From NCBI RefSeq assembly GCF_000024785.1, contig NC_013441.1, forward strand, positions 434,001-498,000: a stretch of DNA of 64,000 nucleotides. Direction: 5' to 3'. Positions within the stretch are counted from its first letter, which is position 1. Each line of letters starts with the position of its first letter. The position numbers were made by a program, and so were the translations under genes. The DNA comes from Gordonia bronchialis DSM 43247 (GTDB lineage: Bacteria > Actinomycetota > Actinomycetes > Mycobacteriales > Mycobacteriaceae). The notes below the pieces were generated by a model. That model was not told the origin of the DNA, ran no database searches, and worked only from the letters and a program-made list of their open reading frames with translations. This document shows positions 9,576 to 18,780 of the stretch, in pieces.

Positions 9576-11971
9576 CGGACACCTCCGGCGGGGGAGAGGG
9601 CCACCAGGTCGCCGGCCCGGGCCCGCAGGTTCGGGTACACCTGGGAGCCGGGTGAATTGGTAGGCACCCAGACGACGCGGTCGGGCATGTCGGTGATGGC
9701 GACCGGCAGGGCGATGCTGCCGTCGGTGGTGGAGATCCGCAGATCACCGCCGTCGGCGACACCGGCCTCCGCGGCGGTGGTCGCGGAGAGGCGGGCCACG
9801 GGGCGACGCGCGGTGCCGGCGAGGTGGGGTTCGCCGTCCTGCAAGCGGCCCAGGTCGAGCAGTTGGTGCCAGGTGGCCAGTACGGCCTGCCCGGATGCCG
9901 GTGCCCGTGACGGTTGCGCCGCTACCCGGTCGATCAGCGGACGATGTCCGGTCCAGGCGCCGATCCGGCTCAGATCCAGATGGATCGTTTCGGGGGTGTC
10001 ACACCGCAATTCGACGTCGAGCCGGGCGGCGAGCGCATCCAGGACCCGATGGTCGGCGAGGTGCCCGGTGTCGGCGAGGGCCGTGGTGAAGGCCCGGGGC
10101 CGGCCCTCCCAGTCGACATAGGTGCCGGACTTCTCCGGGACGGCCGCGACCGGGAACACGACGTCGGCGAACCGCGTGACGCTGCTGTGGCGCTGTTCGA
10201 GGCTGATCACGAAGGGTGCGGCCTCCAGTGCGGCAGCGGCATCGGCCGGATCGGGTAGGTCGTCGAGGTCGACGCCACCGACCAGCAGCGAGAGGCCATG
10301 GTAGCGGGCAGCTTCCAGGATTCCGGCGGTGTCGCGGCCGGGCTGCGCGGGCAGTTCGTCGACGCCCCAGGCGGAGCAGATCTGGGCGCGGGCATCGTCG
10401 TCGGCGACGGGCCGCCCGCCCGGCAGGATCCCGGGCATTGCGCCCACCTCGAGGGCGCCACGCTCACCCGCGCGCCGCGGAATCCAGGCGAGGCCGGCAC
10501 CGGTCCGGGCGGCGAGATCAGCGGCCGCACGTAGCGCCCCGGGAGAGCCGGCGAGTCGCTCGCCGGCGAGGATGACCGAGCCGCGTGCGGAGACCGCGTC
10601 GGCAACGGCGTCTGCCGCGAGATGATCGGCTTCGGCGCCGGGGGTGGTGTAGAGGATCAGACCGTCGAGTTTGGTAAGACCGCGAGAAGCGAACGGCGCC
10701 AGCGCGTACACCTTCTGCCCGGCGGTGCGGACCGCACGCCGCAGCCGCAGGAACACGATCGGCGACTCCTCTTCGGGTTCGAAACCGACGAGCAGGACCG
10801 CGGGAGCCGCGGACAGGTCATCGTAGGTGATGCGCATCGGCGACCCGGCGACCACCGCGCCGAGGAACTCGGCCTCTTCCGCCGAATGCGGCCGGGCGCG
10901 CAGGTCGATGTCGTTGGTGCCGAGCACCGTTCGCGCGAACCGGGAATAGGCGTAGGCGTCCTCGACGGTGAGCCGGCCCCCGGTGAGCACCCCGGTGCCG
11001 CGGGCGGCGTCGCGAATCCCCTGGGCCGCGGCGCCGAGGGCCTGCGCCCACGACACCTCACGGAGGTCACCGTCGCGGTGGCGCAGCAGTGGCGAGGTGA
11101 TCCGGTCGGCGGACGTCGTGTAGGTGAACGCCCAGCGACCCTTGTCGCAGTTCCACTCCTCGTTGACCTCCGGATCGTCGCCAGCCAGGCGCCGCAACAC
11201 TTTTCCGCGTCGATGATCGGTACGCTGCGAACAGCCGCTCGCGCAGTGTTCGCAGACGCTGGGCGTGGAGACGAGATCGAAGGGGCGCGCCCGGAATCGG
11301 TAGGCGGCGCCGGTCAGCGCGCCGACCGGGCAGATCTGCACGGTGTTGCCGGAGAAGTAGGAGTCGAAGGGCTCGTCGGCGTAGATGCTGACCTGTTGCA
11401 GCGCACCGCGATCGGCGAGTTCGATGAGCGGGTCGCCGGCCACCTGGGTGGAGAACCGCGTGCAGCGGGCGCAGAGGACGCAGCGCTCACGGTCGAGTAG
11501 GACCTCTGACGACAGCGGAACCGGCTTGGTGAAGGTGCGTTTGATGCCGTCGAAACGGGACTCCGAGCGTCCGGTGGACATCGCCTGGTTCTGCAGCGGG
11601 CATTCGCCACCCTTGTCACACACCGGACAATCCAAGGGATGGTTGATGAGCAGCAGTTCCATGACGCCGCGTTGCGCCTTCTCGGCGACCTCGGAGCTGC
11701 GCTGGGTGTGGATGATCATGCCGTCGGCGACGGTGGTGGTGCACGATGCCAACGGTTTACGCTGTCCCTCCACCTCCACGAGGCACTGTCGGCATGCGCC
11801 GACCGGGTCGAGCAGCGGGTGATCGCAGAACCGGGGGATGGTGACGCCGATCTGCTCGGCGGCCCGAATGATCAACGTGCTCTTCGGGACCCGCATCTCC
11901 TGGCCGTCGATGGTGATACCGACGAGGTTGTCGGCCTCGGTGGTGGGCTCGTTGCCGTGGGTGAGGGTCAT
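9572..11971 (-). CDS. nuoG: NADH-quinone oxidoreductase subunit G
   Basis: Iron-sulfur subunit of the electron-input arm (799 residues). The N-terminal ferredoxin fold has the 2Fe-2S cysteines ([15 protein letters not shown]...C). The His-Cys3 motif lies in [19 protein letters not shown], and the next cluster motif is CVLCARC...CPVGAL. The extra N7 motif CEHCASGC...C is retained as well. A molybdopterin-oxidoreductase-like domain fills the C-terminal half, apparently without molybdenum chemistry as is usual for NuoG. ATG 11971 overlaps the nuoF stop by four bases. Confidence 0.97.
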   Translation of the reverse strand: MTLTHGNEPTTEADNLVGITIDGQEMRVPKSTLIIRAAEQIGVTIPRFCDHPLLDPVGACRQCLVEVEGQRKPLASCTTTVADGMIIHTQRSSEVAEKAQRGVMELLLINHPLDCPVCDKGGECPLQNQAMSTGRSESRFDGIKRTFTKPVPLSSEVLLDRERCVLCARCTRFSTQVAGDPLIELADRGALQQVSIYADEPFDSYFSGNTVQICPVGALTGAAYRFRARPFDLVSTPSVCEHCASGCSQRTDHRRGKVLRRLAGDDPEVNEEWNCDKGRWAFTYTTSADRITSPLLRHRDGDLREVSWAQALGAAAQGIRDAARGTGVLTGGRLTVEDAYAYSRFARTVLGTNDIDLRARPHSAEEAEFLGAVVAGSPMRITYDDLSAAPAVLLVGFEPEEESPIVFLRLRRAVRTAGQKVYALAPFASRGLTKLDGLILYTTPGAEADHLAADAVADAVSARGSVILAGERLAGSPGALRAAADLAARTGAGLAWIPRRAGERGALEVGAMPGILPGGRPVADDDARAQICSAWGVDELPAQPGRDTAGILEAARYHGLSLLVGGVDLDDLPDPADAAAALEAAPFVISLEQRHSSVTRFADVVFPVAAVPEKSGTYVDWEGRPRAFTTALADTGHLADHRVLDALAARLDVELRCDTPETIHLDLSRIGAWTGHRPLIDRVAAQPSRAPASGQAVLATWHQLLDLGRLQDGEPHLAGTARRPVARLSATTAAEAGVADGGDLRISTTDGSIALPVAITDMPDRVVWVPTNSPGSQVYPNLRARAGDLVALSPAGGVR

Positions 11972-14088
11972 CGCTGACCTCCCTGCGATCCGCTCCCTGA
12001 GGTGCGAGCGAAGCGAGCCTCGAAGGGACAGCCGCTCGCCAGGTGGGCGTCGTACTCGTCGCGGAAGTATTTCAGGGAGGAGACGATCGGGCTGCCCGCG
12101 CCGTCACCCAGGGCGCAGAACGACTTGCCGACGATGCTGTTGGTGACGTCGGCGAGGGTGTCGAGGTCGGCGGTGGTGCCGCCCTCGGTTTCCAGTCTCT
12201 TCAGTAGTTGCACCAGCCAGTAGGTGCCCTCGCGGCAGGGGGTGCATTTGCCGCAGGATTCGTGGGCGTAGAACTGCGTCCAGCGCAGCACCGCCCCCAC
12301 CACACAGGTGGTCTCGTCGAAGATCTGTAAAGCCTTGGTGCCCAGCATCGATCCGGCGGCACCCACGCCCTCGTAGTCGAGCGGGACGTCGAGGTGCTCG
12401 GCGGTCAGCAGCGGCGTCGATGACCCGCCCGGTGTCCAGAACTTCAACTGATGTCCGGCCCGGACGCCGCCGGCGCGGTCGAGGAGCTCACGCAGGGTGA
12501 CGCCGAGCGCGGCCTCGTACTGTCCCGGACGTTCGACGTGTCCGGACAGCGAGTACAGCGTGAATCCGGGTGACTTCTCGGTGCCCATCGACCGGAACCA
12601 GTCGACGCCGTTGCGGATGATCGGCGGCACGCTCGCAATGGATTCGACGTTGTTGACCACCGTCGGGCTGGCATAGAGACCCGCTACCGCGGGGAATGGT
12701 GGCCGCAGCCGGGGCTGCCCACGCCGGCCCTCCAGGGAGTCGAGCAGCGCGGTCTCCTCTCCGCAGATGTAGGCGCCGGCACCCGCATGCACCACCAGCT
12801 CGAGATCGAAACCGGAGCCGAGGATGTCACGACCCAAATAGCCTGCGGCATAAGCGTCGTCGACGGCGGTCCGCAGCCGACGGATCACCGAGGCAACCTC
12901 CCCGCGGACGTAGATGAAGGCGTGGTGCGCCCGGATCGCGTAGGCGGCGATGATCACGCCTTCGACCAGCGAATGCGGGCTCGCCAACATCAACGGCATG
13001 TCCTTGCAGGTACCCGGCTCGGACTCGTCGGCATTGACGACGAGGTAGTGCGGTGGGGCGTCGGGATCGTCGGATTGGGGTATGAACGACCACTTCATCC
13101 CGACCGGGAATCCTGCGCCACCGCGGCCACGTAGGCCCGAGGCCTTGATGAGTTCGATGATGTCGTCGGGTGGGGTGTCGAGGGCCTTGCGCAGACCCTG
13201 ATAGCCGTTGTGCTGCAGGTAGTTGTCGAGGGTCCAGGAGTCGGGCTCCTGCCAGTGGCGGGAGAGGACGGGGATGGTTTCCGGCTCTGCGGCTTGGGTG
13301 GTGGGGGTGGTTTGGTTGCGGGGCCCTTCGAGGCTCGTCGCTAGCGCTCCCTTCGAGGCTCGTTCCTCGCTCCTCAGGACGGCGCCTCGCACCTCAGGGA
13401 GCGTAAGGGGGCTCGTTGGGCCCTCGGGCAGACCCGCGAGAGTACGCGCCGTCTGCCGGAAGGAGCAGAGGCTACCGGTACCCCGGGATGGTTCGGTGGG
13501 TACGCCGGCGCGCAGGTCCTCGACGAGTTCGATGGCGGTGTCCGGGGTTTGGTTGTCGAAGAACTCCCAGTTGACCATCACGACGGGGGCGAAGTCGCAG
13601 GCGGCGTTGCATTCGACGTGTTCGACGGTGATGCGGCTGTCGGCGGTGGTGTCGCCGGGGTCGATGCCGAGATGCTCACACACCGATCCGAGGATGTCGT
13701 CCCCGCCGAGGGTGGCGCACAGGGTGTTGGTGCACACTCCGATGAGGTATTCGCCGGTCGGGTTGCGGCGATACATGGAGTAGAAGGTCGCGACCGAGGC
13801 CACCTGTGCGGCGGTGAGATCGAGTTGGGCTGCGCAGAAAAGGATTCCGGCGCGGGTGATGAACCCGTCCTCGGACTGTACGAGATGCAGCAGCGGGAGA
13901 AGGGCAGAACGTGATTGGGGATAGCGGGCGATGATGGCGGCGGCCTCGGCGGCGAGGCGTTCGTGGACATCCGGCGGGTACTCGACCGGACCGTCGAAGG
14001 TGATCGTCGGCGCCGGCGCGGGCAGGGTCGGGGCGGGCCGCTCGACCGGCGGGTCCACGCTCAGCTCGACGAATACGGGTTCGCTCAT
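11968..14088 (-). CDS. nuoF: NuoE-NuoF read as one 706-residue frame (24-kDa and 51-kDa subunits of complex I)
   Basis: One uninterrupted frame covers two subunits that are separate genes in mycobacteria. Residues 1-220 are NuoE, with 2Fe-2S cysteines C119, C124, C160 and C164. Residues about 266-706 are NuoF, with the NADH/FMN loop GRGGAGFP (321-328) and the 4Fe-4S cysteines C612, C615, C618 and C658. The joint (about 225-262) is encoded by repeat family B DNA, and neither a NuoE stop nor an ATG for NuoF is present; a GTG at V233 is the only plausible internal start. ATG 14088 overlaps nuoD (ATGA). The C-terminal tail is also repeat-encoded. Either a real fusion or a one-base error hides the boundary; the NuoF part starts near 13295 and NuoE ends near 13420. 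Confidence 0.85.
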   Translation of the reverse strand: MSEPVFVELSVDPPVERPAPTLPAPAPTITFDGPVEYPPDVHERLAAEAAAIIARYPQSRSALLPLLHLVQSEDGFITRAGILFCAAQLDLTAAQVASVATFYSMYRRNPTGEYLIGVCTNTLCATLGGDDILGSVCEHLGIDPGDTTADSRITVEHVECNAACDFAPVVMVNWEFFDNQTPDTAIELVEDLRAGVPTEPSRGTGSLCSFRQTARTLAGLPEGPTSPLTLPEVRGAVLRSEERASKGALATSLEGPRNQTTPTTQAAEPETIPVLSRHWQEPDSWTLDNYLQHNGYQGLRKALDTPPDDIIELIKASGLRGRGGAGFPVGMKWSFIPQSDDPDAPPHYLVVNADESEPGTCKDMPLMLASPHSLVEGVIIAAYAIRAHHAFIYVRGEVASVIRRLRTAVDDAYAAGYLGRDILGSGFDLELVVHAGAGAYICGEETALLDSLEGRRGQPRLRPPFPAVAGLYASPTVVNNVESIASVPPIIRNGVDWFRSMGTEKSPGFTLYSLSGHVERPGQYEAALGVTLRELLDRAGGVRAGHQLKFWTPGGSSTPLLTAEHLDVPLDYEGVGAAGSMLGTKALQIFDETTCVVGAVLRWTQFYAHESCGKCTPCREGTYWLVQLLKRLETEGGTTADLDTLADVTNSIVGKSFCALGDGAGSPIVSSLKYFRDEYDAHLASGCPFEARFARTSGSGSQGGQR
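11988..12028. repeat. Dispersed repeat family B, copy 1, inside the nuoF 3' end
   Basis: CGCTCCCTGAGGTGCGAGCG and AGCGAGCCTCGAAGGGA match, in reverse orientation, the DNA between the NuoE and NuoF modules at 13322-13406. Here the element encodes the last residues of NuoF (around [14 protein letters not shown]), a tail I would not expect in homologues. Confidence 0.7.
13322..13406. repeat. Dispersed repeat family B, copy 2, joining nuoE and nuoF
   Basis: Contains CCCTTCGAGGCTCG twice, 26 bases apart, followed by GCACCTCAGGGAGCG. The reverse complement of the copy at 11988 aligns with both halves. The segment supplies the linker codons that fuse the NuoE and NuoF frames. In the other two minus-strand frames it carries stop codons, so a single-base change on either side would separate the genes. 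Confidence 0.75.
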
Positions 14089-15425
14089 CGGTCCACCCCT
14101 CCCATCACCGGGTCGATGCTGGCTACGGCGGTGATGACGTCGGCCACCATGCCGCCCTCGCACATCGCCGCCACCGCTTGCAGATTGGTGAACGACGGGT
14201 CGCGATAGTGCACCCGGTACGGGCGGGTGCCGCCGTCGGAGACCATGTGCACGCCGAGTTCCCCGCGCGGGGATTCCACCGCCACATAGCACTGGCCGGC
14301 GGGCACGCGCATGCCCTCGGTCACCAGCTTGAAGTGGTGGATCAACGCCTCCATCGAGGTACCCATGATGCGGGCGATGTGCTCCGGCGAGTTCCCGAGA
14401 CCGTCGGGCCCGAGGGCCAGGTCGGCCGGCCAGGCGATCTTGCGGTCGGCCACCATCACCGGTCCGGGCCGCAGCCTCTCCAGACATTGGCGCACGATCT
14501 TGATGGATTCGCGCATCTCCTTGACCCGAATCAGGTAGCGGCCGTACGAGTCACAGGTGGTGTCGGTGATGACGTCGAAGTCGTAGTTCTCGTATCCGCA
14601 GTACGGCTGCGACTTTCGCAGATCATGCGGGAGGCCGGTGGACCGCAGGACGGGTCCGGTGATGCCCAGCGCCATGCAGCCGGTGAGGTCGAGGTATCCG
14701 ACGCCCTGGGTGCGTGCCTTCCAGATGTAGTTGTCGTTCAACAGGTCCCCGAGTTCGTCGAGGCGTCCGGGCAGGATCTCGAGCACCTCGGCCACCTTGT
14801 CGACCCCGTCGGACGGGAGGTCCTGTGCGACCCCACCGGGCCGGATGTAGGCATGGTTCATGCGTAGTCCGGTGATGAGCTCGAAGAGGTCGAGGATCAT
14901 CTCGCGTTCGCGGAACCCGAGGAACATCGCGGTCACCGCGCCGAGTTCCATCCCGCCGGTGGCCAGTGCCACCAGGTGGGAGGTGATGCGGTTGAGTTCC
15001 ATCATCATCACCCGGATGACGGTGGCGCGCTCGGGGATGTCGTCGGTGATGCCGAGCAACTTCTCCACACCCAGGCAGTACGCGGTCTCGTTGAAGAACG
15101 GCGACAGATAGTCCATCCGGGTCACAAAGGTGACACCTTGCGTCCAGTTGCGGAACTCGAGGTTCTTCTCGATCCCGGTGTGCAGGTAGCCGATTCCGCA
15201 GCGGGCCTCGGTGACGGTCTCGCCCTCGATCTCCAGGATCAGGCGCAACACCCCGTGGGTGGAGGGGTGCTGCGGTCCCATGTTGACCACGATGCGCTCG
15301 TCGCCGGGCTGTTGTTCGGCGCGGGTGCGGACGTCGGAGACGATCTGTTCCCAGTCCTGCCCGGTCACGGTGTACGTGCGGGTCGCCTTGGGACCGGGCG
15401 CATGCCCGGTGGTGGTGTCGGTCAT
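14085..15425 (-). CDS. nuoD: NADH-quinone oxidoreductase subunit D
   Basis: The 49-kDa subunit of complex I, which forms the quinone-reduction site with NuoB (446 residues). Signatures are [20 protein letters not shown] and [12 protein letters not shown] in the N-terminal half, then the hydrogenase-like large-subunit fold ending [11 protein letters not shown]. The N-terminal 40 residues before VVNMGPQHP are the usual actinobacterial extension. ATG 15425 shares one base with the nuoC stop (TGATG) and the end overlaps nuoE by four bases. Confidence 0.97.
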   Translation of the reverse strand: MTDTTTGHAPGPKATRTYTVTGQDWEQIVSDVRTRAEQQPGDERIVVNMGPQHPSTHGVLRLILEIEGETVTEARCGIGYLHTGIEKNLEFRNWTQGVTFVTRMDYLSPFFNETAYCLGVEKLLGITDDIPERATVIRVMMMELNRITSHLVALATGGMELGAVTAMFLGFREREMILDLFELITGLRMNHAYIRPGGVAQDLPSDGVDKVAEVLEILPGRLDELGDLLNDNYIWKARTQGVGYLDLTGCMALGITGPVLRSTGLPHDLRKSQPYCGYENYDFDVITDTTCDSYGRYLIRVKEMRESIKIVRQCLERLRPGPVMVADRKIAWPADLALGPDGLGNSPEHIARIMGTSMEALIHHFKLVTEGMRVPAGQCYVAVESPRGELGVHMVSDGGTRPYRVHYRDPSFTNLQAVAAMCEGGMVADVITAVASIDPVMGGVDR

Positions 15426-16108
15426 CAGTTGTAGGACCTCCGACGATCCGGGGGAGCCACGCGGGTTCCCTTGTATTCCACCGGAACCCCACCCAGCGGA
15501 TAGTCTTTACGCTGCGGGTGACCCTCCCAGTCGTCGGGCATCTCGATGCGCGTCAGGGAGCGGTGGCCGTCGAAGATGATGCCGAAGAAGTCGTAGGTCT
15601 CGCGCTCATGCCAGTCGTTGGTGGGGTAGATGTCGCAGATGCTCGGAATGTGCGGATCCGCGTCGGGCGCAGACACTTCCAACCGGAGTCGACGTTTGTG
15701 GGTGATGGATGTCAGCGGGTAGACGGCGTGGAGTTCGCGGCCGGCGTCATCGGGGTAGTGCACCCCGTTGACGCCGAGACACAACTCGAAGCGCAGGTCG
15801 GGATGGTTGCGCAGCAGCAGGGCTACTTGCCGTAGATGGGTCCGGCTCACGTGCAGTGTCATCTCGTCACGGAAGACGACGACCTTCTCGATCGCGTCGG
15901 AGTAGTCGTCGGAGAGTTCGGTCTCCAGGAGATCGGCAATCTCGTCGAAGTAGCTGCCGTATGGGCGGGAACTGTTGGCGTCCAGGGTGATCGGTGCGAT
16001 GAGGCCGCCGTATCCGGAGGTGTCGCCGGTGCCGAGGGCGCCGAACAAGCCGTGTCGGACGCCGATGACCTCGGGATCGTCGGGGGAACCATCGCGGGGG
16101 CCGGTCAT
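15425..16108 (-). CDS. nuoC: NADH-quinone oxidoreductase subunit C
   Basis: The 30-kDa subunit of the peripheral arm (227 residues). The diagnostic segment [20 protein letters not shown] is followed by [20 protein letters not shown] near the C-terminus. The frame is open further upstream to 16576, but ATG 16108 gives a four-base overlap with the nuoB stop, matching the rest of the operon, and matches the usual N-terminus. It is separate from NuoD here, unlike in E. coli. Confidence 0.95.
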   Translation of the reverse strand: MTGPRDGSPDDPEVIGVRHGLFGALGTGDTSGYGGLIAPITLDANSSRPYGSYFDEIADLLETELSDDYSDAIEKVVVFRDEMTLHVSRTHLRQVALLLRNHPDLRFELCLGVNGVHYPDDAGRELHAVYPLTSITHKRRLRLEVSAPDADPHIPSICDIYPTNDWHERETYDFFGIIFDGHRSLTRIEMPDDWEGHPQRKDYPLGGVPVEYKGTRVAPPDRRRSYN

Positions 16109-16659
16109 CGCAGCAGCCCCTTCATCTCGATCGTCGGGGTGGCCTGCAGGGCGGCGCGTTCGGCGGCCCAGATGGCCTCGTCGCGGTTGACGCCGAGCGG
16201 CATCTCCTGGATCTTCTCGTGCAGTTTGAGGATCGCGTTGAGCAACATTTCCGGGCGCGGCGGGCAACCGGGCAGGTAGATGTCGACGGGCACCACGTGG
16301 TCGACGCCCTGCACGATCGCGTAGTTGTTGAACATGCCGCCCGACGAGGCGCAAACTCCCATCGCCAGAACCCATTTCGGCTCGACCATCTGGTCGTAGA
16401 TCTGCCGCAACACCGGAGCCATCTTCTGGCTGACCCGCCCGGCGACGATCATCAGGTCGGCCTGTCGGGGTGATGCGCGGAAGGCCTCCATGCCGAATCG
16501 GGCCAGGTCGTAGCGTCCGGAGGTGGTGGCCATCATCTCGATGGCACAGCAGGCGAGCCCGAACGTGGCCGGCCACAGCGACCCTTTGCGCATGAACCCG
16601 GCGAGCTCCTCCACGGTGCTCAGCAGGAATCCGCTGGGAAGTCTTTCCTCGAGTCCCAT
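16105..16659 (-). CDS. nuoB: NADH-quinone oxidoreductase subunit B
   Basis: Holds cluster N2, the last iron-sulfur centre before quinone (184 residues). The tandem cysteines of [20 protein letters not shown] and the later CASSGG and [10 protein letters not shown] cysteines are all present. AAGGAGGT lies just upstream of ATG 16659, the strongest ribosome-binding site in the operon. A 43-base gap separates it from nuoA. Confidence 0.97.
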   Translation of the reverse strand: MGLEERLPSGFLLSTVEELAGFMRKGSLWPATFGLACCAIEMMATTSGRYDLARFGMEAFRASPRQADLMIVAGRVSQKMAPVLRQIYDQMVEPKWVLAMGVCASSGGMFNNYAIVQGVDHVVPVDIYLPGCPPRPEMLLNAILKLHEKIQEMPLGVNRDEAIWAAERAALQATPTIEMKGLLR

Positions 16660-16702
16660 CGCGTACCTCCTTGCCGTGGTTGATAAGTCGCGTCCCCTCC
16701 GG

Positions 16703-17125
16703 TCAGTCCCAGCTCAAACCCCCGCGTCGCCACTCGTATGCGTAGGCGACGGAGACGTTGACGATGAACAGCGTCATGGCGAGCAGACCGAACCAGCCCA
16801 GGGCGTCGAAAGCGACCGCCCAGGGGTAGAGGAAGACGATTTCTATGTCGAAGATGATGAACAGCATCGCGGTCAGGTAGTACTTCACCGGCACCCGGTG
16901 GACCGGGCCGGTGACCACCGCGCCGGCGCTGCGTTGGCGGGCGCCCGACGACGCGACGCTCGTCGACACCAGGCTCTGTTCGACGGGTTCGATCCCGCAT
17001 TCGTACGGCTCGAGTTTCGCGCGGTTGTACCGCTTGGGGCCGATGGCGACCGCGATGAACACCGAGAACACCGCGAAGGCCGCACCGATCGCCCCCAGCA
17101 CCATGATCGGTACGTAAGCGTTCAT
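16703..17125 (-). CDS. nuoA: NADH-quinone oxidoreductase subunit A
   Basis: Three-helix membrane subunit and first gene of the operon (140 residues). Landmarks are [11 protein letters not shown] and [20 protein letters not shown], with the conserved acidic residues near the quinone tunnel. A hydrophilic insert between helices ([20 protein letters not shown]) makes it longer than the usual 120-odd residues. ATG 17125 is preferred over the upstream frame extension because GGGGAGG lies before it and MNAYVPIMV begins directly in the first helix. Confidence 0.96.
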   Translation of the reverse strand: MNAYVPIMVLGAIGAAFAVFSVFIAVAIGPKRYNRAKLEPYECGIEPVEQSLVSTSVASSGARQRSAGAVVTGPVHRVPVKYYLTAMLFIIFDIEIVFLYPWAVAFDALGWFGLLAMTLFIVNVSVAYAYEWRRGGLSWD

Positions 17126-17172
17126 AGGCGGATGGCCTCCCCGTAGCCGAGGCTGTTGTGAGCTACACCACA

Positions 17173-17178
17173 AGCCTA
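17173..17178 (-). promoter_or_regulatory. Candidate -10 element of the nuo operon
   Basis: TAGGCT on the minus strand, about 48 bases before the nuoA start, is the best TANNNT match in the gap before nuoA. No convincing -35 is visible at 17 bases. The transcript would have a leader of about 40 bases with a good ribosome-binding site. Confidence 0.4.
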
Positions 17179-17267
17179 CAGACGGTGTGATGCAGGTTGC
17201 GACTTTTCGACGACATGTCGCCGGGACCCGGTGAGCAGAAATGGGTCGGGCGTCCCAAGACGCCGGG

Positions 17268-17675
17268 TCAGGACAAGAACTTCTTCACCATGGCGACGAA
17301 GGTTGCAGGCAGTGCAATCGGGTCGACGGGCAGGGTTGCCGTCGCGTCGGCGCGTGACCAGTCGGCCAACCACCGATCGTCGGCGCGGCCGAGCAGGACC
17401 AGCGTCGGCGGGCACGGATCGAGTTCATCCTTCATCTGTTTGGCGACACCCATCCCGCCCGATGGCGTGGCCTCCCCGTCGGCGATCACGGCGTCGACGA
17501 CGCCGGCGTCGAGCTGGGCGAACACCATCGGCGCGGTGGCCACCTCGATGAAACTCAGCTCGGGTATCGCCGGGTCGGGACGGGTGCCGAGTGCGCCGAT
17601 GACCTGCGCACGCGTGTCGGCGTCATCGGAATAGACCAGCACACGCAGCGCACGTGAAACGGTGGCGTCGGTCAC
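17268..17675 (-). CDS. Degenerate response-regulator receiver protein (Rv3143-like)
   Basis: A stand-alone 135-residue receiver-like domain with no output domain. RVLVYSDDADTRAQVIGALG gives the acidic pocket (D17, D18), and D66 in AVIADGEA sits at the phospho-acceptor position. The conserved Thr/Ser after strand 4 reads Gly-Arg (LVLLGRADD), and the conserved Lys of strand 5 is absent (LPVDP), so phosphorylation-driven switching is doubtful. Its place just downstream of nuoA, on the same strand, matches the mycobacterial neighbour of nuo, Rv3143. GTG 17675 is chosen because a -10 hexamer lies seven bases upstream. Function unknown. Confidence 0.75.
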   Translation of the reverse strand: MTDATVSRALRVLVYSDDADTRAQVIGALGTRPDPAIPELSFIEVATAPMVFAQLDAGVVDAVIADGEATPSGGMGVAKQMKDELDPCPPTLVLLGRADDRWLADWSRADATATLPVDPIALPATFVAMVKKFLS

Positions 17676-17682
17676 GCGGTCG

Positions 17683-17688
17683 ATGCTA
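17683..17688 (-). promoter_or_regulatory. -10 element, leaderless start of the receiver gene
   Basis: TAGCAT on the minus strand, seven bases before GTG 17675, fits transcription starting at or next to the first codon. Confidence 0.6.
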
Positions 17689-17743
17689 CGTCACGGGGTG
17701 TCGACGACCGACGAGGCTAGCGGTCATGATTCGCGGCACCGGA

Positions 17744-18064
17744 TCATAGGTTCAGTGTGCCCTCGATTGCCGTGGCAATCCGTCGGGCAGAGTCGTTATC
17801 GGTGTTCTCGTAGCGGGCGGCTGCCGCGCGGGTGGTGGATTCGAGATGATCGAGGCGGCTCGACAAGGCTGCCGTGAAGTCGGCCAGCTGCGTTGTGAAA
17901 TCGGCGTACCCGACTGCCGAGCGCGTCGCCCAGCCGGCTGCACACGTCGCCAACACGCCGTCCTGATCACGCAAGGTGGTATGCGAGAGATCGTTGATCG
18001 CCGAAAGAGCTCGCGCAGTTGCCCACAGTTGGGCGGGCTCGACCTCGACGTGGTCTGCACTCAT
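17744..18064 (-). CDS. Small helical type VII secretion-type protein (WXG100/EspC-like)
   Basis: A 106-residue, mostly helical protein without a signal peptide. Its features resemble WXG100/ESX-associated substrates: an N-terminal EVEPAQLWATARALSAIND helix, a turn around CAAGWATRSAVGYADF, and a second long helix rich in Ala and charged residues. It has no clear canonical WxG, so the closer match is the EspC/DUF2580 type. GGAG lies before ATG 18064. It is divergent from lppA and the DUF1023 hydrolase and may be their secretion partner. No ESX core genes (eccC, mycP) are in the window. Family assignment is moderate. Confidence 0.6.
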   Translation of the reverse strand: MSADHVEVEPAQLWATARALSAINDLSHTTLRDQDGVLATCAAGWATRSAVGYADFTTQLADFTAALSSRLDHLESTTRAAAARYENTDNDSARRIATAIEGTLNL

Positions 18065-18162
18065 GGTCGGTCTCCGTGGTCATCGAACTAGTTGTTGTCG
18101 GTTTTGATAGGTTTGGCTGATTCTTCACTCAGGGTAGGGGGAAGTCGGCGTGGGGGGTCGGT

Positions 18163-18774
18163 ATGCGCGCGCGTCTGTTGAGTGCAGTGGCGCTTGTCGT
18201 CATTGGAATCGGGGGGTGTTCGGCTGTCAATGAGTCGACGTTTGGTGAGACGGAGGACGTGTCGCCGCAGCGGCTGACGGAGCTCAACGACGAGCTGCGT
18301 GGGCTGCCCACTCTGGATGTGACGCTCGAGGACTATCGCCGGCTACGGGAGCGACTCACGCTGCGGATTCGGGAGGTGGCACCGGAGACGTACTGGAGAT
18401 CGTCCGCGATCGAGGGTGATCGCTATCCCGATCATCGGCAGTCTTGCTCAGGGGAGTGGGCCGACACCGACGGGCGTCAGGTGCAGTTGGACCGGCGTGT
18501 GTCGGCGGTTCCGATCGGCGAAGCTCACTGGTCGGAGGCGTTGGCGGTGGTGCGCGAGACCGTGGCCGAGTACGGATTGAAACAGATTGGCGCATATCGC
18601 GATCTGCCGGATGACCGAGATATCAGGTTCAGCGGCCCTGGTGGTAGCGCCCTGATGTTCGGCACCTTCAAGGCCGCAGTGCTCTCGATTCAGACGCCGT
18701 GTCGACTTCCAGCCGGTCCGCCGGCGCCGATCAGTCCGCCGAATCCGGTCACATCGCAAGCCAGAGGGAACTGA
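18163..18774 (+). CDS. LppA-family lipoprotein
   Basis: A 203-residue exported lipoprotein. The signal peptide ends in a lipobox, GIGGC, with the acylated Cys at residue 19. The mature part has PTLDVTLEDYRRLRERLTLR and DHRQSCSGEWADTDGRQVQL, which I recognise as the mycobacterial LppA/LppB type. It lies six bases upstream of the DUF1023 hydrolase, the same pairing as Rv2542/lppA, and a decayed partial second copy follows the hydrolase. A purine-rich GGGGGG stretch precedes ATG 18163. Function unknown; it is anchored to the outer face of the membrane. Confidence 0.75.
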   Translation: MRARLLSAVALVVIGIGGCSAVNESTFGETEDVSPQRLTELNDELRGLPTLDVTLEDYRRLRERLTLRIREVAPETYWRSSAIEGDRYPDHRQSCSGEWADTDGRQVQLDRRVSAVPIGEAHWSEALAVVRETVAEYGLKQIGAYRDLPDDRDIRFSGPGGSALMFGTFKAAVLSIQTPCRLPAGPPAPISPPNPVTSQARGN

Positions 18775-18780
18775 TCCGTC

